From SGZJ01 sp949372955 (GTDB lineage: Bacteria; Bacteroidota; Bacteroidia; Flavobacteriales; Flavobacteriaceae), in contig CASIAX010000016.1 of NCBI GenBank assembly GCA_949372955.1, forward strand, positions 1-64,000: a stretch of DNA of 64,000 bases, read 5' to 3'. A model generated the notes under the pieces. The model was not told the DNA's origin. It worked only from the letters and a program-made list of their open reading frames with translations, and ran no database searches. Made by a program: the position numbers and the translations under genes. This document shows, in pieces, positions 8,277-16,547 of the stretch; within the stretch, counting starts at the first letter, position 1; each line of letters begins with the position of its first letter.

Positions 8277-11200
8277 TTACTTATATCTTAATCTTATCCA
8301 CAATTTAAATTTCTCAATCATTAAAAATAGTGAAGGAACGACAAATAGAGTTAAAAAAGTAGCAACTACTAATCCTGCTATAACAGTTTTGGCTAAAGGT
8401 CCCCAGAATACAAAATTATCCCCTCCCATATAAATGTTTGGATTGAAGCTACTAAATAGTGTGTAGAAGTTAATATTAAATCCAATAGCTAGTGGAATTA
8501 ATCCTAAAATAGTCGTGATTGCTGTTAATAATACCGGCCTTAGTCTTGACTTACAAGATTCTACAATAGATTCAAATTTTAATACTATTTCCTGCTTATT
8601 ATTCTTAGGATCTAATTTTTTTCTTTCTAAAAGTATTTCAGAATAATCCAACAAAACCACGCCATTATTCACCACTATTCCTGAAAGAGCAATTATCCCC
8701 ATCATTGTCATCATTATAACAAATGGATTACCGCTAATAACAAGATGCCCAAAAACACCAATTAGACTTAAAAAAATAGCTATCATAATAATAGTCGGCT
8801 TACTTATTGAATTAAACTGATAAATAAGTAACAAGAATATTAGACCTAAACCTGTAAAGAATGCAGATATCAAAAATTTACCATTTTTGTTTTGCTCTTC
8901 AATTTGGCCAGTGTAATCTACATTTACATTATTTAATCCTTGTTGAAAATTTGACATTTCGTTCTCAATTTGAGAAACAATAGCTCCTGCGTCCGTATAA
9001 CCTGAAGATAACCCTGAATAGATTGTAACAATTCTTTTGAAATTTTTATGTTTTATTTCACTAAAGGTTGTTGTTTGAGATTTACTAGTAATTGAAGAAA
9101 TTGGTACTTCTTTAGTTTTTCCAGTTGAGGGATCTTTAAATGTTAAATTTTGATCATACAAAGAGTTTTCTGAATACCTATCACTATTATTGAATCTAAT
9201 ATTTATATCATAATCTTCTCCATCTAATTTATAGACACCTGCCTTAGATCCAAATAAAGAGGTGCGTAATTGTTGCCCTATTTGACCAGCACTTATTCCT
9301 AATTCACCAGCTTTAATACGATCTACATTAATTAAACTTATAGCTCTAGATTTATTTACATCAATTTTTAGTTCTTCAATTCCTTGAATATTTCTTTTAT
9401 TGATAAACTCTGTAATTTCTTCAGCTTTTTTTATAAGTAAGGAGTAATCATCTCCTGTTAATTCTATATTAATTGGATACCCAACTGGAGGGCCTGATTG
9501 ATTTTTTTCTACCGCTATTGAGACTCCAGGATATTTATTTTTTAACTGCTCTTGAATTTCTTTTCTAAGTAATCTTGAACTAACATCATTTCTAAATTTA
9601 AAATCTCTTAAAGTTAAAGTGATTTTAGCTCTATTAGGCATCTCAGAAGCAGTTCCAAGTTCAGTTTCTGGGTTTTCTGACCCTTCTCCAACTTGTGAAA
9701 CTAAACTTTCCACCATAAAATTATATCCAGACTTTTCCTTAAACTTATCAGAGTTTATTATTAAATAAACTTCTTTTTCTATTTTTTTTGCTATCTCATT
9801 TGTTTTATCGATGTCAGTTCCTTCAGGATATTCGATATAAACTGTGATTTGCCTAGGATCTTCTTCTGGAAAAAACTCTATACTTGTTCTTTGAGATTCT
9901 ATAGATTTCCCAAATCCATAAAAAGATAATGCCAAAAGAAGTGTAGCAGATAAAATTATTAAATAAGGTCGCTTACCTATTAGTATCTTTTTTAATGTAT
10001 TTTCATAGAGAGCATCAATTTTTGGCAATAATTTTTGTTGAAAATTGTTGGCAGCTTTTCTTAAAAACAATCTGTAAATCCAAAAATTAATTGCAACAAA
10101 TAGTTGTAGTGTACCTATAAATCTGTAAGTTTCTCCTGAATCCCAATCAAATAATCCATACCCCAAGAAAGCTAATCCAAATATTGTTAATACACTTGTA
10201 ATTCTAATTATTCTTTTTAAAGGCATATTTGTGTCCTCAATCTTCATCATTTTTGAAACTAAAACTGAATTAAAAAAAATTGCTACAAACAATGATGAAC
10301 CCAATACGACAGAAAGAGTTATAGGGAAAAACACCATAAACTTTCCAATCCTTCCAGGCCAAAGCCCTAGAGGAATAAAGGCAGCTATTGTCGTTGCGGT
10401 AGAGATTATTATTGGAAATGCGATTTCTGATATACCTTTTTTAGTTGCTTCAATTCTATTTAGACCTTCTTTTTCCATTAGCCTATAAACATTTTCTACA
10501 ACAACAATTCCATTATCAACTAGCATCCCAAGACCCATAATTAGACCAAAGAGTATCATTGTATTTAGTGTATACCCAAGTGTGTCTAGTATAAATAATG
10601 ACATAAACATGGACATAGGTATCGCAAACCCAACAAACAAAGCATTTTTAAATCCTAGAAAAAACAAAAGAACAGTAACAACTAATACGATGCCAAAAAT
10701 TATACTATTTACTAAATCAATAACTTGGTTTTTAGTCAGTTCTGATTGATCGTTAGTTATACTAATATTTAAGTTTTTTGGAAAAACATCTTTTAGGGTC
10801 TTATCTACAATTTTGCGTGTTTTTTCAGCCGCTTCAATCATATTTTGTCCAGATCTTTTCTTTACATCTAACATTACAACAGCCTCACCATTTTCTCTAG
10901 CGAATGTTGTAGTTTCTTTTTCTTTAAAACTTACATTGGCAATTTCTTTTAGTAAAACTGGACTGTTAAACTCAGTTTTTATAACAAAATTCTCTAAGTC
11001 TATAGGCGAACTAATCTCACCAATTATCCTTAATGTTTTTCTCTGCTCACTCTCTTTTAAACTCCCAGCAGAAATAGAGATATTTCCATTTTGTATAGCC
11101 CCTATGACATCATAAAAACTAACTTTTGCAGCCATCATTTTATAGATGTCCACGGCAACTTCTATTTCTTTATCTAACGCCCCTCTTATGTCTACTTTCT

Positions 11201-11750
11201 TTATTTCACTTAGGCTCTCTATTTCTTTTTGTAATATTTCAGAGTATTGTTTTAGTTTACTAGTTGTATAATCGCCAGATATATTGATATTTAATATTGG
11301 CATTTCTTCTGTAAAATTTAAATTAAAAACACTTGGGTCCACTTTCACATTATTAAACATTGGCCAATCTTCGCTGGCTGTAGCAGTTTCAATTTCATCT
11401 TTTACTTTAAGCTTTGCTTCTAAAAAACTAATTTCATCATTAAACTCTATAATTATAATTGAAAAGTTTTCTTGAGATGAAGAACTAATTTTTTCAATAT
11501 TATTAAGTGATTTTAATTTATCTTCTAATGGCTCAGTAATTAACTTTTCTACGTCTTCTGAAGTATTTCCAGGGTAAATTGAGCTTACAAAAACTATATT
11601 TTCTTTAATCTCAGGATAATCTTCTCTTGGCATATTAAAATAAGAACTAACCCCCAAAAATAGTATTAAGGCCATTAAAACATAAATAGTCACACTATTA
11701 TTAATAGCCCAAGAAGACGGTTTAAATTCTTTTTCTAGATTATTTTTCAA
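8277..11750 (-). CDS. RND efflux pump permease (AcrB/HAE1-like)
   Basis: Inner-membrane proton-driven pump of a tripartite efflux system, 1157 residues, longer than the ~1040 of AcrB. TM1 is near residues 14-34, followed by the first porter domain. TM2-TM6 include the proton-relay helix GMLVDNGIVVVENVYR, where D412 is followed by Asn rather than the second Asp of AcrB. TM7 is near 600, followed by the second porter domain and TM8-TM12 (GIIALSGIVVNNGVVLLDY). About 50 extra residues between TM6 and TM7 (roughly 510-560) look hydrophobic and may add two helices. It lies 10 bases after the adaptor gene, in one operon with TolC-like and TetR genes. Substrates are unknown. No heavy-metal signature is evident. 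Confidence 0.93.
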   Translation of the reverse strand: MKNNLEKEFKPSSWAINNSVTIYVLMALILFLGVSSYFNMPREDYPEIKENIVFVSSIYPGNTSEDVEKLITEPLEDKLKSLNNIEKISSSSQENFSIIIIEFNDEISFLEAKLKVKDEIETATASEDWPMFNNVKVDPSVFNLNFTEEMPILNINISGDYTTSKLKQYSEILQKEIESLSEIKKVDIRGALDKEIEVAVDIYKMMAAKVSFYDVIGAIQNGNISISAGSLKESEQRKTLRIIGEISSPIDLENFVIKTEFNSPVLLKEIANVSFKEKETTTFARENGEAVVMLDVKKRSGQNMIEAAEKTRKIVDKTLKDVFPKNLNISITNDQSELTKNQVIDLVNSIIFGIVLVVTVLLFFLGFKNALFVGFAIPMSMFMSLFILDTLGYTLNTMILFGLIMGLGMLVDNGIVVVENVYRLMEKEGLNRIEATKKGISEIAFPIIISTATTIAAFIPLGLWPGRIGKFMVFFPITLSVVLGSSLFVAIFFNSVLVSKMMKIEDTNMPLKRIIRITSVLTIFGLAFLGYGLFDWDSGETYRFIGTLQLFVAINFWIYRLFLRKAANNFQQKLLPKIDALYENTLKKILIGKRPYLIILSATLLLALSFYGFGKSIESQRTSIEFFPEEDPRQITVYIEYPEGTDIDKTNEIAKKIEKEVYLIINSDKFKEKSGYNFMVESLVSQVGEGSENPETELGTASEMPNRAKITLTLRDFKFRNDVSSRLLRKEIQEQLKNKYPGVSIAVEKNQSGPPVGYPINIELTGDDYSLLIKKAEEITEFINKRNIQGIEELKIDVNKSRAISLINVDRIKAGELGISAGQIGQQLRTSLFGSKAGVYKLDGEDYDINIRFNNSDRYSENSLYDQNLTFKDPSTGKTKEVPISSITSKSQTTTFSEIKHKNFKRIVTIYSGLSSGYTDAGAIVSQIENEMSNFQQGLNNVNVDYTGQIEEQNKNGKFLISAFFTGLGLIFLLLIYQFNSISKPTIIMIAIFLSLIGVFGHLVISGNPFVIMMTMMGIIALSGIVVNNGVVLLDYSEILLERKKLDPKNNKQEIVLKFESIVESCKSRLRPVLLTAITTILGLIPLAIGFNINFYTLFSSFNPNIYMGGDNFVFWGPLAKTVIAGLVVATFLTLFVVPSLFLMIEKFKLWIRLRYK

Positions 11751-11760
11751 TTTCTTAAAT

Positions 11761-12915
11761 TTAGTTATTAATGATCTTCACTATACTGTTGTTTGTCAAT
11801 TTTCTCGCACCCTCGCTTACTACTTCATCGTTTGCGCTTAAACCTTTAAGAACTTCCACAAAGTCTCCATTATCTTTACCTGTTTGAATAATAGTTTTAG
11901 AAGCGTAAGACTTTCCTTTTTTATTGATAATTTTATATACATATTGATCATTATTACTATCCATACTTATATAATTTAACTTAACTAGAACTGCATTTTT
12001 ATTGGTATAGTCGTTGACATTTATTTTTACGTTTAGGTTGGGTTTTATTTTATACTCATTGTGAGGAATGTCAGCCTCAATTCTAAACGTTCTATTAGAC
12101 GGATTTATAAAATTAGCGACTAATCTGATTTTAGATTTTAACGTCATGTTTAGCATTGGAGATTCTATTGTTATTTCTTTCCCCTTGGTTATAGTGTTAA
12201 TGTAATTCTCAGGGACCTTAGAAACCACAAACATTTGTTCCATATTTACTAACAACATTAAATTTGACCTTCCAGGGTATACAACCTCACCTTGTTTTGC
12301 AATCACATTGTCAATAACACCAGAAAATGGAGCTTTAATTATTGTTTTATCTAGCTGTTTATTTAATTGTTCTATTGCCTTGCTTTGAGCGTTAAACATA
12401 GATTTTGATTCTAAAAACTGAATTTCACTTCCTATTTTTTGATTCCAAAGCCTCTCTTGTCTTTCATATGTTGTCTTAGCTAAATTATAAGTAATTTTAA
12501 GTTGTGCTAACTGTTGCTTTAATCCGCCATCATCAATTGTAGCTAAAACTTGACCTTGACTTACATTTTCCCCACTTTTAACATAAATATTTTTAAGAAT
12601 TCCTGAAAATTCAGGATAAATAGAAATAATTTTATCCGATTTTACATCTCCTTGCAGTTGTACATAGTGTTTAAAAATTTCATTTTTTACATTGATAGTT
12701 GAAACAATCGGGAATTTAGAATTGTTTCCTAATTCACTCAATTTTTCATCAATAAGACTTATTTTTTTGTAAATCTCTTGTTGATTATCTGTAATTTCTT
12801 TTCTTTTTAGTTTTATTAAATCTATATCGTTAGAATTAATAACTTCTTCAATAGATTTATTATCACTCTGACAAGAGAAAATTAAAGAACTGATTATTAT
12901 AAATATTTTTTTCAT
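11761..12915 (-). CDS. RND efflux periplasmic adaptor (membrane fusion protein), lipoprotein
   Basis: Adaptor linking the RND pump to the outer-membrane channel, 384 residues. The N-terminus has a lipobox (IFSCQS, Cys near residue 15), so it is probably a lipoprotein anchored in the periplasm. A coiled region (about 30-65) precedes the split lipoyl/biotinyl-like domain (ISIYPEFSGILKNIYVKSGENVSQGQVLATI, then IIKAPFSGVIDNVIAKQGEVV). Between the two halves is an alpha-hairpin (LAQLKITYNLAKTTYERQERLW). Beta-barrel and membrane-proximal domains follow. Gene spacing is 7 bases from the TolC-like gene and 10 to the pump, so assembly into one system is strongly implied. Confidence 0.92.
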   Translation of the reverse strand: MKKIFIIISSLIFSCQSDNKSIEEVINSNDIDLIKLKRKEITDNQQEIYKKISLIDEKLSELGNNSKFPIVSTINVKNEIFKHYVQLQGDVKSDKIISIYPEFSGILKNIYVKSGENVSQGQVLATIDDGGLKQQLAQLKITYNLAKTTYERQERLWNQKIGSEIQFLESKSMFNAQSKAIEQLNKQLDKTIIKAPFSGVIDNVIAKQGEVVYPGRSNLMLLVNMEQMFVVSKVPENYINTITKGKEITIESPMLNMTLKSKIRLVANFINPSNRTFRIEADIPHNEYKIKPNLNVKINVNDYTNKNAVLVKLNYISMDSNNDQYVYKIINKKGKSYASKTIIQTGKDNGDFVEVLKGLSANDEVVSEGARKLTNNSIVKIINN

Positions 12916-12922
12916 AATTAAA

Positions 12923-14329
12923 TTAATTTTTAGAGATTTCAGATGTTAATGATTCTAATTTAGCCTTTGAGTTGATTATACTAAGCATGGATAACAAATA
13001 ACTTTGTTGTGATTTGTAAAGTTGAGTTTGAGCTTCTCTTAAATCAAAACTAGATGCTATCCCTTCTGTAAATTTAATTTGATTCTTTTTTTCAATTCTT
13101 TCAGCTAATTCAAGGTTTCTTTTCTTGTTGTAGTAATCTTCAATAGCAAATTGATAATTTCCTTTTGCAAGGGTAGTTTCAATACCCAACTTTTTTTCTA
13201 GTTCGTCTAATTGTAAATTCGATTTTTCTAATTCAATTTTTGCCCTTGTAATTTTAGATAATTGGTCACCAGAACTCAAAATTGGAATATCCATTTTAAG
13301 CCCAAAGATTGTAGATCCATACCATTTTTGTGACTTGTTAGTAAAGTTAAATTGATCTGAGTATCCTTGATAGCCTGTATTTAAGAAAGCATTTAATGTT
13401 GGTAATAGCTTAGTTTTTTCATAAAAAACCAAAAGTTCTTTAGATGTTTTATCATTATTCTTAATTATGTAATCTGCAGATTTTTTTGTGTCACTAGTTT
13501 TTGAAATTATTGATATGTCGATACTTTTGTCAATAAGATCTTCAAAGTTTTCAGTTAAATTAAGCTCTTGATTAATTTCTAATCCAAGGATAAGGTTTAA
13601 TAGCTGTGAAGCTAACTTTTGTTGCAGCAGTCCATTTTTCAAATTACTCTCTAAGCCTGATAATGTGATTTGTAATTGCTCCACATTTTCTTCTTCGGTA
13701 AGGCCATTTTCATATATTTTAATTACCTCATTTAGAGTATTCTCAACTATTTTTATATTTTTATTTATAATACGTACACTTTCTTTAGCCAAGAGTACAT
13801 TCCCATAAGATTCAATAGTGCTTTTTCTTAATTCAATTGATGTCTTGTTTCTTATACCTTCTTCAATGTCTACATAAATTTGAACAGATTTTACTCCTAC
13901 AAAATAAGACCCGTCAAAAACTAATTGTGTTAAGTTTATATTGCCGTTAATGGATTGTTTCGTTCCAAATTTTAAAGGGATTAATCCTTCTGCTTGATTA
14001 ATGTTATTATTGTTTTGATCTACATTAAAATAATTATTCACTACATCAACAATGTTTTGTGTATTATCAAATGCTGCTGCCGGAATTAATGATACTTGCT
14101 GCTTTATCCAACTATTATAATTTATACTAGCATTTATTTTTGGTAACCCAATCGCAATTGTTTCCCGTTTAATTGCCTCAGCGGACTTGATTTGAAGGTC
14201 GGCAGATTTTAAAGTTGCATTATTAATTTGCGCATAATTAATTGCCTCCTCTAAACTTAAATTCATTTTATCGGTCTGAGAATAGACCGAACTACATATA
14301 ATTATAAAAAAGAACAGTATGTTTTTCAT
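12923..14329 (-). CDS. TolC family outer-membrane efflux protein
   Basis: Outer-membrane channel component of the neighbouring RND system, 468 residues. A signal peptide (MKNILFFFIIICSSVYSQ) is followed by the OEP repeat: LSLEEAINYAQINNATLKSADLQI in the first half and a second helical half with LRRAQTQL-like FDLREAQTQLYKSQQSYLL. The long helices with heptad-like Leu/Ile/Asn spacing are typical. It starts one base after the TetR stop and ends 7 bases before the adaptor start, so translational coupling is likely. Confidence 0.92.
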   Translation of the reverse strand: MKNILFFFIIICSSVYSQTDKMNLSLEEAINYAQINNATLKSADLQIKSAEAIKRETIAIGLPKINASINYNSWIKQQVSLIPAAAFDNTQNIVDVVNNYFNVDQNNNNINQAEGLIPLKFGTKQSINGNINLTQLVFDGSYFVGVKSVQIYVDIEEGIRNKTSIELRKSTIESYGNVLLAKESVRIINKNIKIVENTLNEVIKIYENGLTEEENVEQLQITLSGLESNLKNGLLQQKLASQLLNLILGLEINQELNLTENFEDLIDKSIDISIISKTSDTKKSADYIIKNNDKTSKELLVFYEKTKLLPTLNAFLNTGYQGYSDQFNFTNKSQKWYGSTIFGLKMDIPILSSGDQLSKITRAKIELEKSNLQLDELEKKLGIETTLAKGNYQFAIEDYYNKKRNLELAERIEKKNQIKFTEGIASSFDLREAQTQLYKSQQSYLLSMLSIINSKAKLESLTSEISKN

Positions 14330-14330
14330 A

Positions 14331-14939
14331 TTACATTTTTGATTGATTTAATAAAAATTTTTCTAATTTTTTTAATCCTAGTTTAGTAACTATAGCTCTA
14401 AGATGATACTCTGAATAATTTTCCATTAAAAGCGCTGGATTAAATGATTCTAATGGAAATATTTCTGGATTTTTTATCCCAATAATTCCATTGAAATACA
14501 ATCTTGATATTAGATCTGTATTTATTTTCTCTCTAAATATGCCAAGCTCAACTCCTTTTTCTAAACTTTTTTTAGTCGACTCCAATACGAATTCAAATTT
14601 CTTCTTCTTAAGCTCTTTATGAATTGATGGATAATATTTTTGTAGTTGATGATAAGGAGAGGTTTTTTCCCCTTTTAAAGAGTTCATTAAAAATATTTTT
14701 ATATCATGGAGTTCATTAATTGGATCCAATGATTTAGTCTTAATATCTTTAATACCATCAGTAATCTTTTTAAATAAATGAGAAGTTCCAGCTTCAACTA
14801 AGCATGATTTATTATCAAAATAAGTATAAATGGTTTTTTTTGACATCCCTAAGTCATTTGCGATGTCATCCATAGTTACACTTTTGAAACCTAGGCTTAA
14901 AAAAAGATCTGTTGCTTTGTTTATAATTTCCTGTTTCAT
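14331..14939 (-). CDS. TetR/AcrR family transcriptional regulator
   Basis: Probable repressor of the downstream efflux genes, 202 residues. The N-terminal DNA-binding domain has the expected helix-turn-helix (about residues 6-50): AIDLFLSLGFKSVTMDDIA-type sequence, then LGMSKKTIYTYFDNKSCLVE. The ligand-binding half is helical and not assignable to a ligand. Its ATG overlaps the stop of the upstream DUF2141 gene in an ATGA, and the TolC-like gene starts one base after its stop. It is therefore in the same transcript as the pump it presumably controls, which allows autoregulation. Confidence 0.92.
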   Translation of the reverse strand: MKQEIINKATDLFLSLGFKSVTMDDIANDLGMSKKTIYTYFDNKSCLVEAGTSHLFKKITDGIKDIKTKSLDPINELHDIKIFLMNSLKGEKTSPYHQLQKYYPSIHKELKKKKFEFVLESTKKSLEKGVELGIFREKINTDLISRLYFNGIIGIKNPEIFPLESFNPALLMENYSEYHLRAIVTKLGLKKLEKFLLNQSKM

Positions 14940-15376
14940 TTTAATTTTATTTTAATCTCAGAATTTTTAATTAATTCAAAGGAGGCATCTTTAAAAGATG
15001 GTTTTCCTAAAAAGCCCATAGCGTTATTTGAAAAACCATACTGTTCTGTTGGAATCCCAATTAAATTTTTATCCAGTTTTTTATTATCGTTAGAGTCAAT
15101 AAATAAACTTATTGCATAGATCCCTTCTTTTAAAACAATACTCTTTTTATATACACCTATATTAATATTCTCCACTACATTTTTCACCCATCTATTTCTT
15201 TGAACATCTTTTTCATCACTGTCATTCTCAAATGCGTCTGAATTATTATATATAGCCATATAAATTACTCCATCAATTTCAACATTATTTATTTCAATCT
15301 CTAAATTATAAGACTGGCTTAAACACACGCTTACTCCTGCAAACAATAGTATAATAGACAGAGTTTTTTTAGTCAT
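14936..15376 (-). CDS. DUF2141 family secreted protein
   Basis: Unknown-function protein of the DUF2141 family, about 146 residues from the chosen start at 15376 (MTKKTLSIILLFAG). An upstream in-frame ATG at 15424 would add 16 residues ahead of the signal peptide and begin upstream of the promoter, so I reject it. The signal peptide ends near CLSQS. The mature part reads LEIEINNVEIDGVIYMAIYNN, then a middle segment, then KEGIYAISLFIDSNDNKKLDKNLIGIPTEQYGFSNNA, matching the family's beta-sandwich pattern with GxP-x-E-x-YGFSNNA. It is the first gene of the efflux operon, with a strong promoter and a 4-base overlap with tetR. A link to efflux is contextual only. Confidence 0.88.
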   Translation of the reverse strand: MTKKTLSIILLFAGVSVCLSQSYNLEIEINNVEIDGVIYMAIYNNSDAFENDSDEKDVQRNRWVKNVVENINIGVYKKSIVLKEGIYAISLFIDSNDNKKLDKNLIGIPTEQYGFSNNAMGFLGKPSFKDASFELIKNSEIKIKLK

Positions 15377-15393
15377 AATTTTAAATTGGAATA

Positions 15394-15424
15394 CAAATGT
15401 AGTTGGAAACTTTAGATACTGCAA
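15394..15424 (-). promoter_or_regulatory. Promoter of the DUF2141-tetR-efflux operon
   Basis: On the minus strand, TTG at 15424-15422 is followed by a 20-base spacer and TACATTTG at 15401-15394, matching the Bacteroidota consensus TTG-N17-23-TAnnTTTG. The start codon is at 15376, leaving a leader of roughly 10 bases. One of the best promoter matches in the window. Confidence 0.7.
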
Positions 15425-15475
15425 AAGTTTTTTAAGTTTTTTATTGATATAATTTACTCATGTAATTAAATACAT

Positions 15476-15483
15476 TATTTTTG
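15476..15483 (+). promoter_or_regulatory. Candidate -7 element of the polyprenyl synthase gene, very close to the ATG
   Basis: TATTTTTG ends 4 bases before the ATG at 15488. Given usual spacing, transcription would start at or next to the start codon, giving a leaderless or near-leaderless mRNA. No -33 TTG is seen at the right distance. Confidence 0.45.
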
Positions 15484-15487
15484 CACC

Positions 15488-16459
15488 ATGTTAACCGTAA
15501 GTCAATACCGAGAAGTTTTTGTGGATTACCTTAAAAGTTTTCCGTTAAATAAAGAGCCTTTAAATTTATATGACCCCGTATCCTATATTTTAACATTAAA
15601 AGGCAAAAGGCTACGTCCGATTTTAACTCTAATGGCAACAGATATTTTTTCTGACAACTATGAATCTGGATTAGATGCTGCTTTGGCTGTTGAAGTTTTT
15701 CATAACTTTTCCTTAGTGCATGATGATATAATGGATTCTGCTGATCTGCGAAGAGGAAATATAACTGTTCATAAAAAATGGAATATTAGTACAGGTATAT
15801 TATCGGGCGACGTAATGTTAATCAAAGCTTACCAGCTTTTTGAAAAATATGAAGGCAATGTTTTTGTTGATTTAGCAAAACTCTTTAGTAAAACTGCAGT
15901 TGAAGTTTGTGAAGGTCAACAATATGATGTGGATTTTGAGACAAGAGATGATGTTAAGATTGAGGATTATTTGAAAATGATTACTTACAAAACGGCTGTT
16001 CTTTTAGGTGCTTCTATGAAAATGGGAGCTATAATAGCTCAAGCAAGCAAAGAAGATCAAAATAAAATATATGATTTTGGTAAATACCTAGGTATTGCTT
16101 TTCAACTTCAAGATGATTACTTAGATGCTTTTGGAGATGAATCAAAATTTGGAAAAAAGATTGGTGGTGATATTTTAGAAAATAAAAAGACTTACCTCTA
16201 TCTAAAAGCTATTGAATTTCTTTCTTCGGAAAAAAGAATTAAATTAATTAAATTATACTCTAACCATAATAACTCTCAAGAAAAAATTGATAAATCTAAA
16301 GCTTTGTTTCTAGAAAGTGGTTCAGTTGATTTTACTATAACTGAGATTAAAAAATACACAAAATTAGCTTTTCAAATATTAGATTCTTTAAAAATATCTG
16401 AAGAAAAAAAGGAATTATTATATGAATTTGGAAATTCATTAATGGAGAGGAAAATATAA
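15488..16459 (+). CDS. Polyprenyl diphosphate synthase (trans-isoprenyl)
   Basis: Condenses isopentenyl diphosphate with allylic diphosphates to make linear isoprenoids for quinone or carotenoid synthesis. At 323 residues it has KGKRLRPILTLM (substrate Lys/Arg), the first Asp-rich motif VHDDIMD with RRG downstream, GQQYDVDFE, KTAVLLGASM and the second Asp-rich motif QLQDDYLDAFGD. The residue five before the first Asp is Phe (HNFSLVHDD). In this family an aromatic there usually limits the product to about C15-C20, so it is more likely a farnesyl or geranylgeranyl synthase than a long-chain quinone-tail enzyme. That is an inference, and I give no gene symbol. Confidence 0.92.
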   Translation: MLTVSQYREVFVDYLKSFPLNKEPLNLYDPVSYILTLKGKRLRPILTLMATDIFSDNYESGLDAALAVEVFHNFSLVHDDIMDSADLRRGNITVHKKWNISTGILSGDVMLIKAYQLFEKYEGNVFVDLAKLFSKTAVEVCEGQQYDVDFETRDDVKIEDYLKMITYKTAVLLGASMKMGAIIAQASKEDQNKIYDFGKYLGIAFQLQDDYLDAFGDESKFGKKIGGDILENKKTYLYLKAIEFLSSEKRIKLIKLYSNHNNSQEKIDKSKALFLESGSVDFTITEIKKYTKLAFQILDSLKISEEKKELLYEFGNSLMERKI

Positions 16460-16464
16460 AACGT

Positions 16465-16492
16465 AGTTACTTATTTAAAAGTTACTTATTTA
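16465..16492. repeat. 13-bp direct repeat ahead of sucA
   Basis: AGTTACTTATTTA occurs at 16465-16477 and 16480-16492 (15-base period), with a shorter AGTTA beginning at the last base of the second copy. It lies 22 bases upstream of the sucA -7 element. It could be a tandem regulator site or a chance AT-rich duplication. Confidence 0.6.
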
Positions 16493-16513
16493 GTTAAAAT
16501 TTATATTTTTCAT

Positions 16514-16521
16514 TAACTTTG
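16514..16521 (+). promoter_or_regulatory. Candidate -7 element of the sucA-odhB operon
   Basis: TAACTTTG matches TAnnTTTG and sits 27 bases before the chosen sucA start at 16548. It also shows why the in-frame GTG at 16521 is unlikely to be the start: that codon is part of the promoter. Confidence 0.5.
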
Positions 16522-16547
16522 TGTGTAAGAAAATCCTTCGAAAAAAA

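Noticed and set aside
7146..8302. Two perfect DnaA-box-like sequences, TTATCCACA, at 7146-7154 and 8294-8302, plus TTATACACA at 45032-45040, which might mark a replication origin.
   Set aside because: The first two are inside aspS and the RND gene and over 1 kb apart, and the third is alone. No cluster of boxes, no dnaA or dnaN and no unwinding element pattern accompany them.
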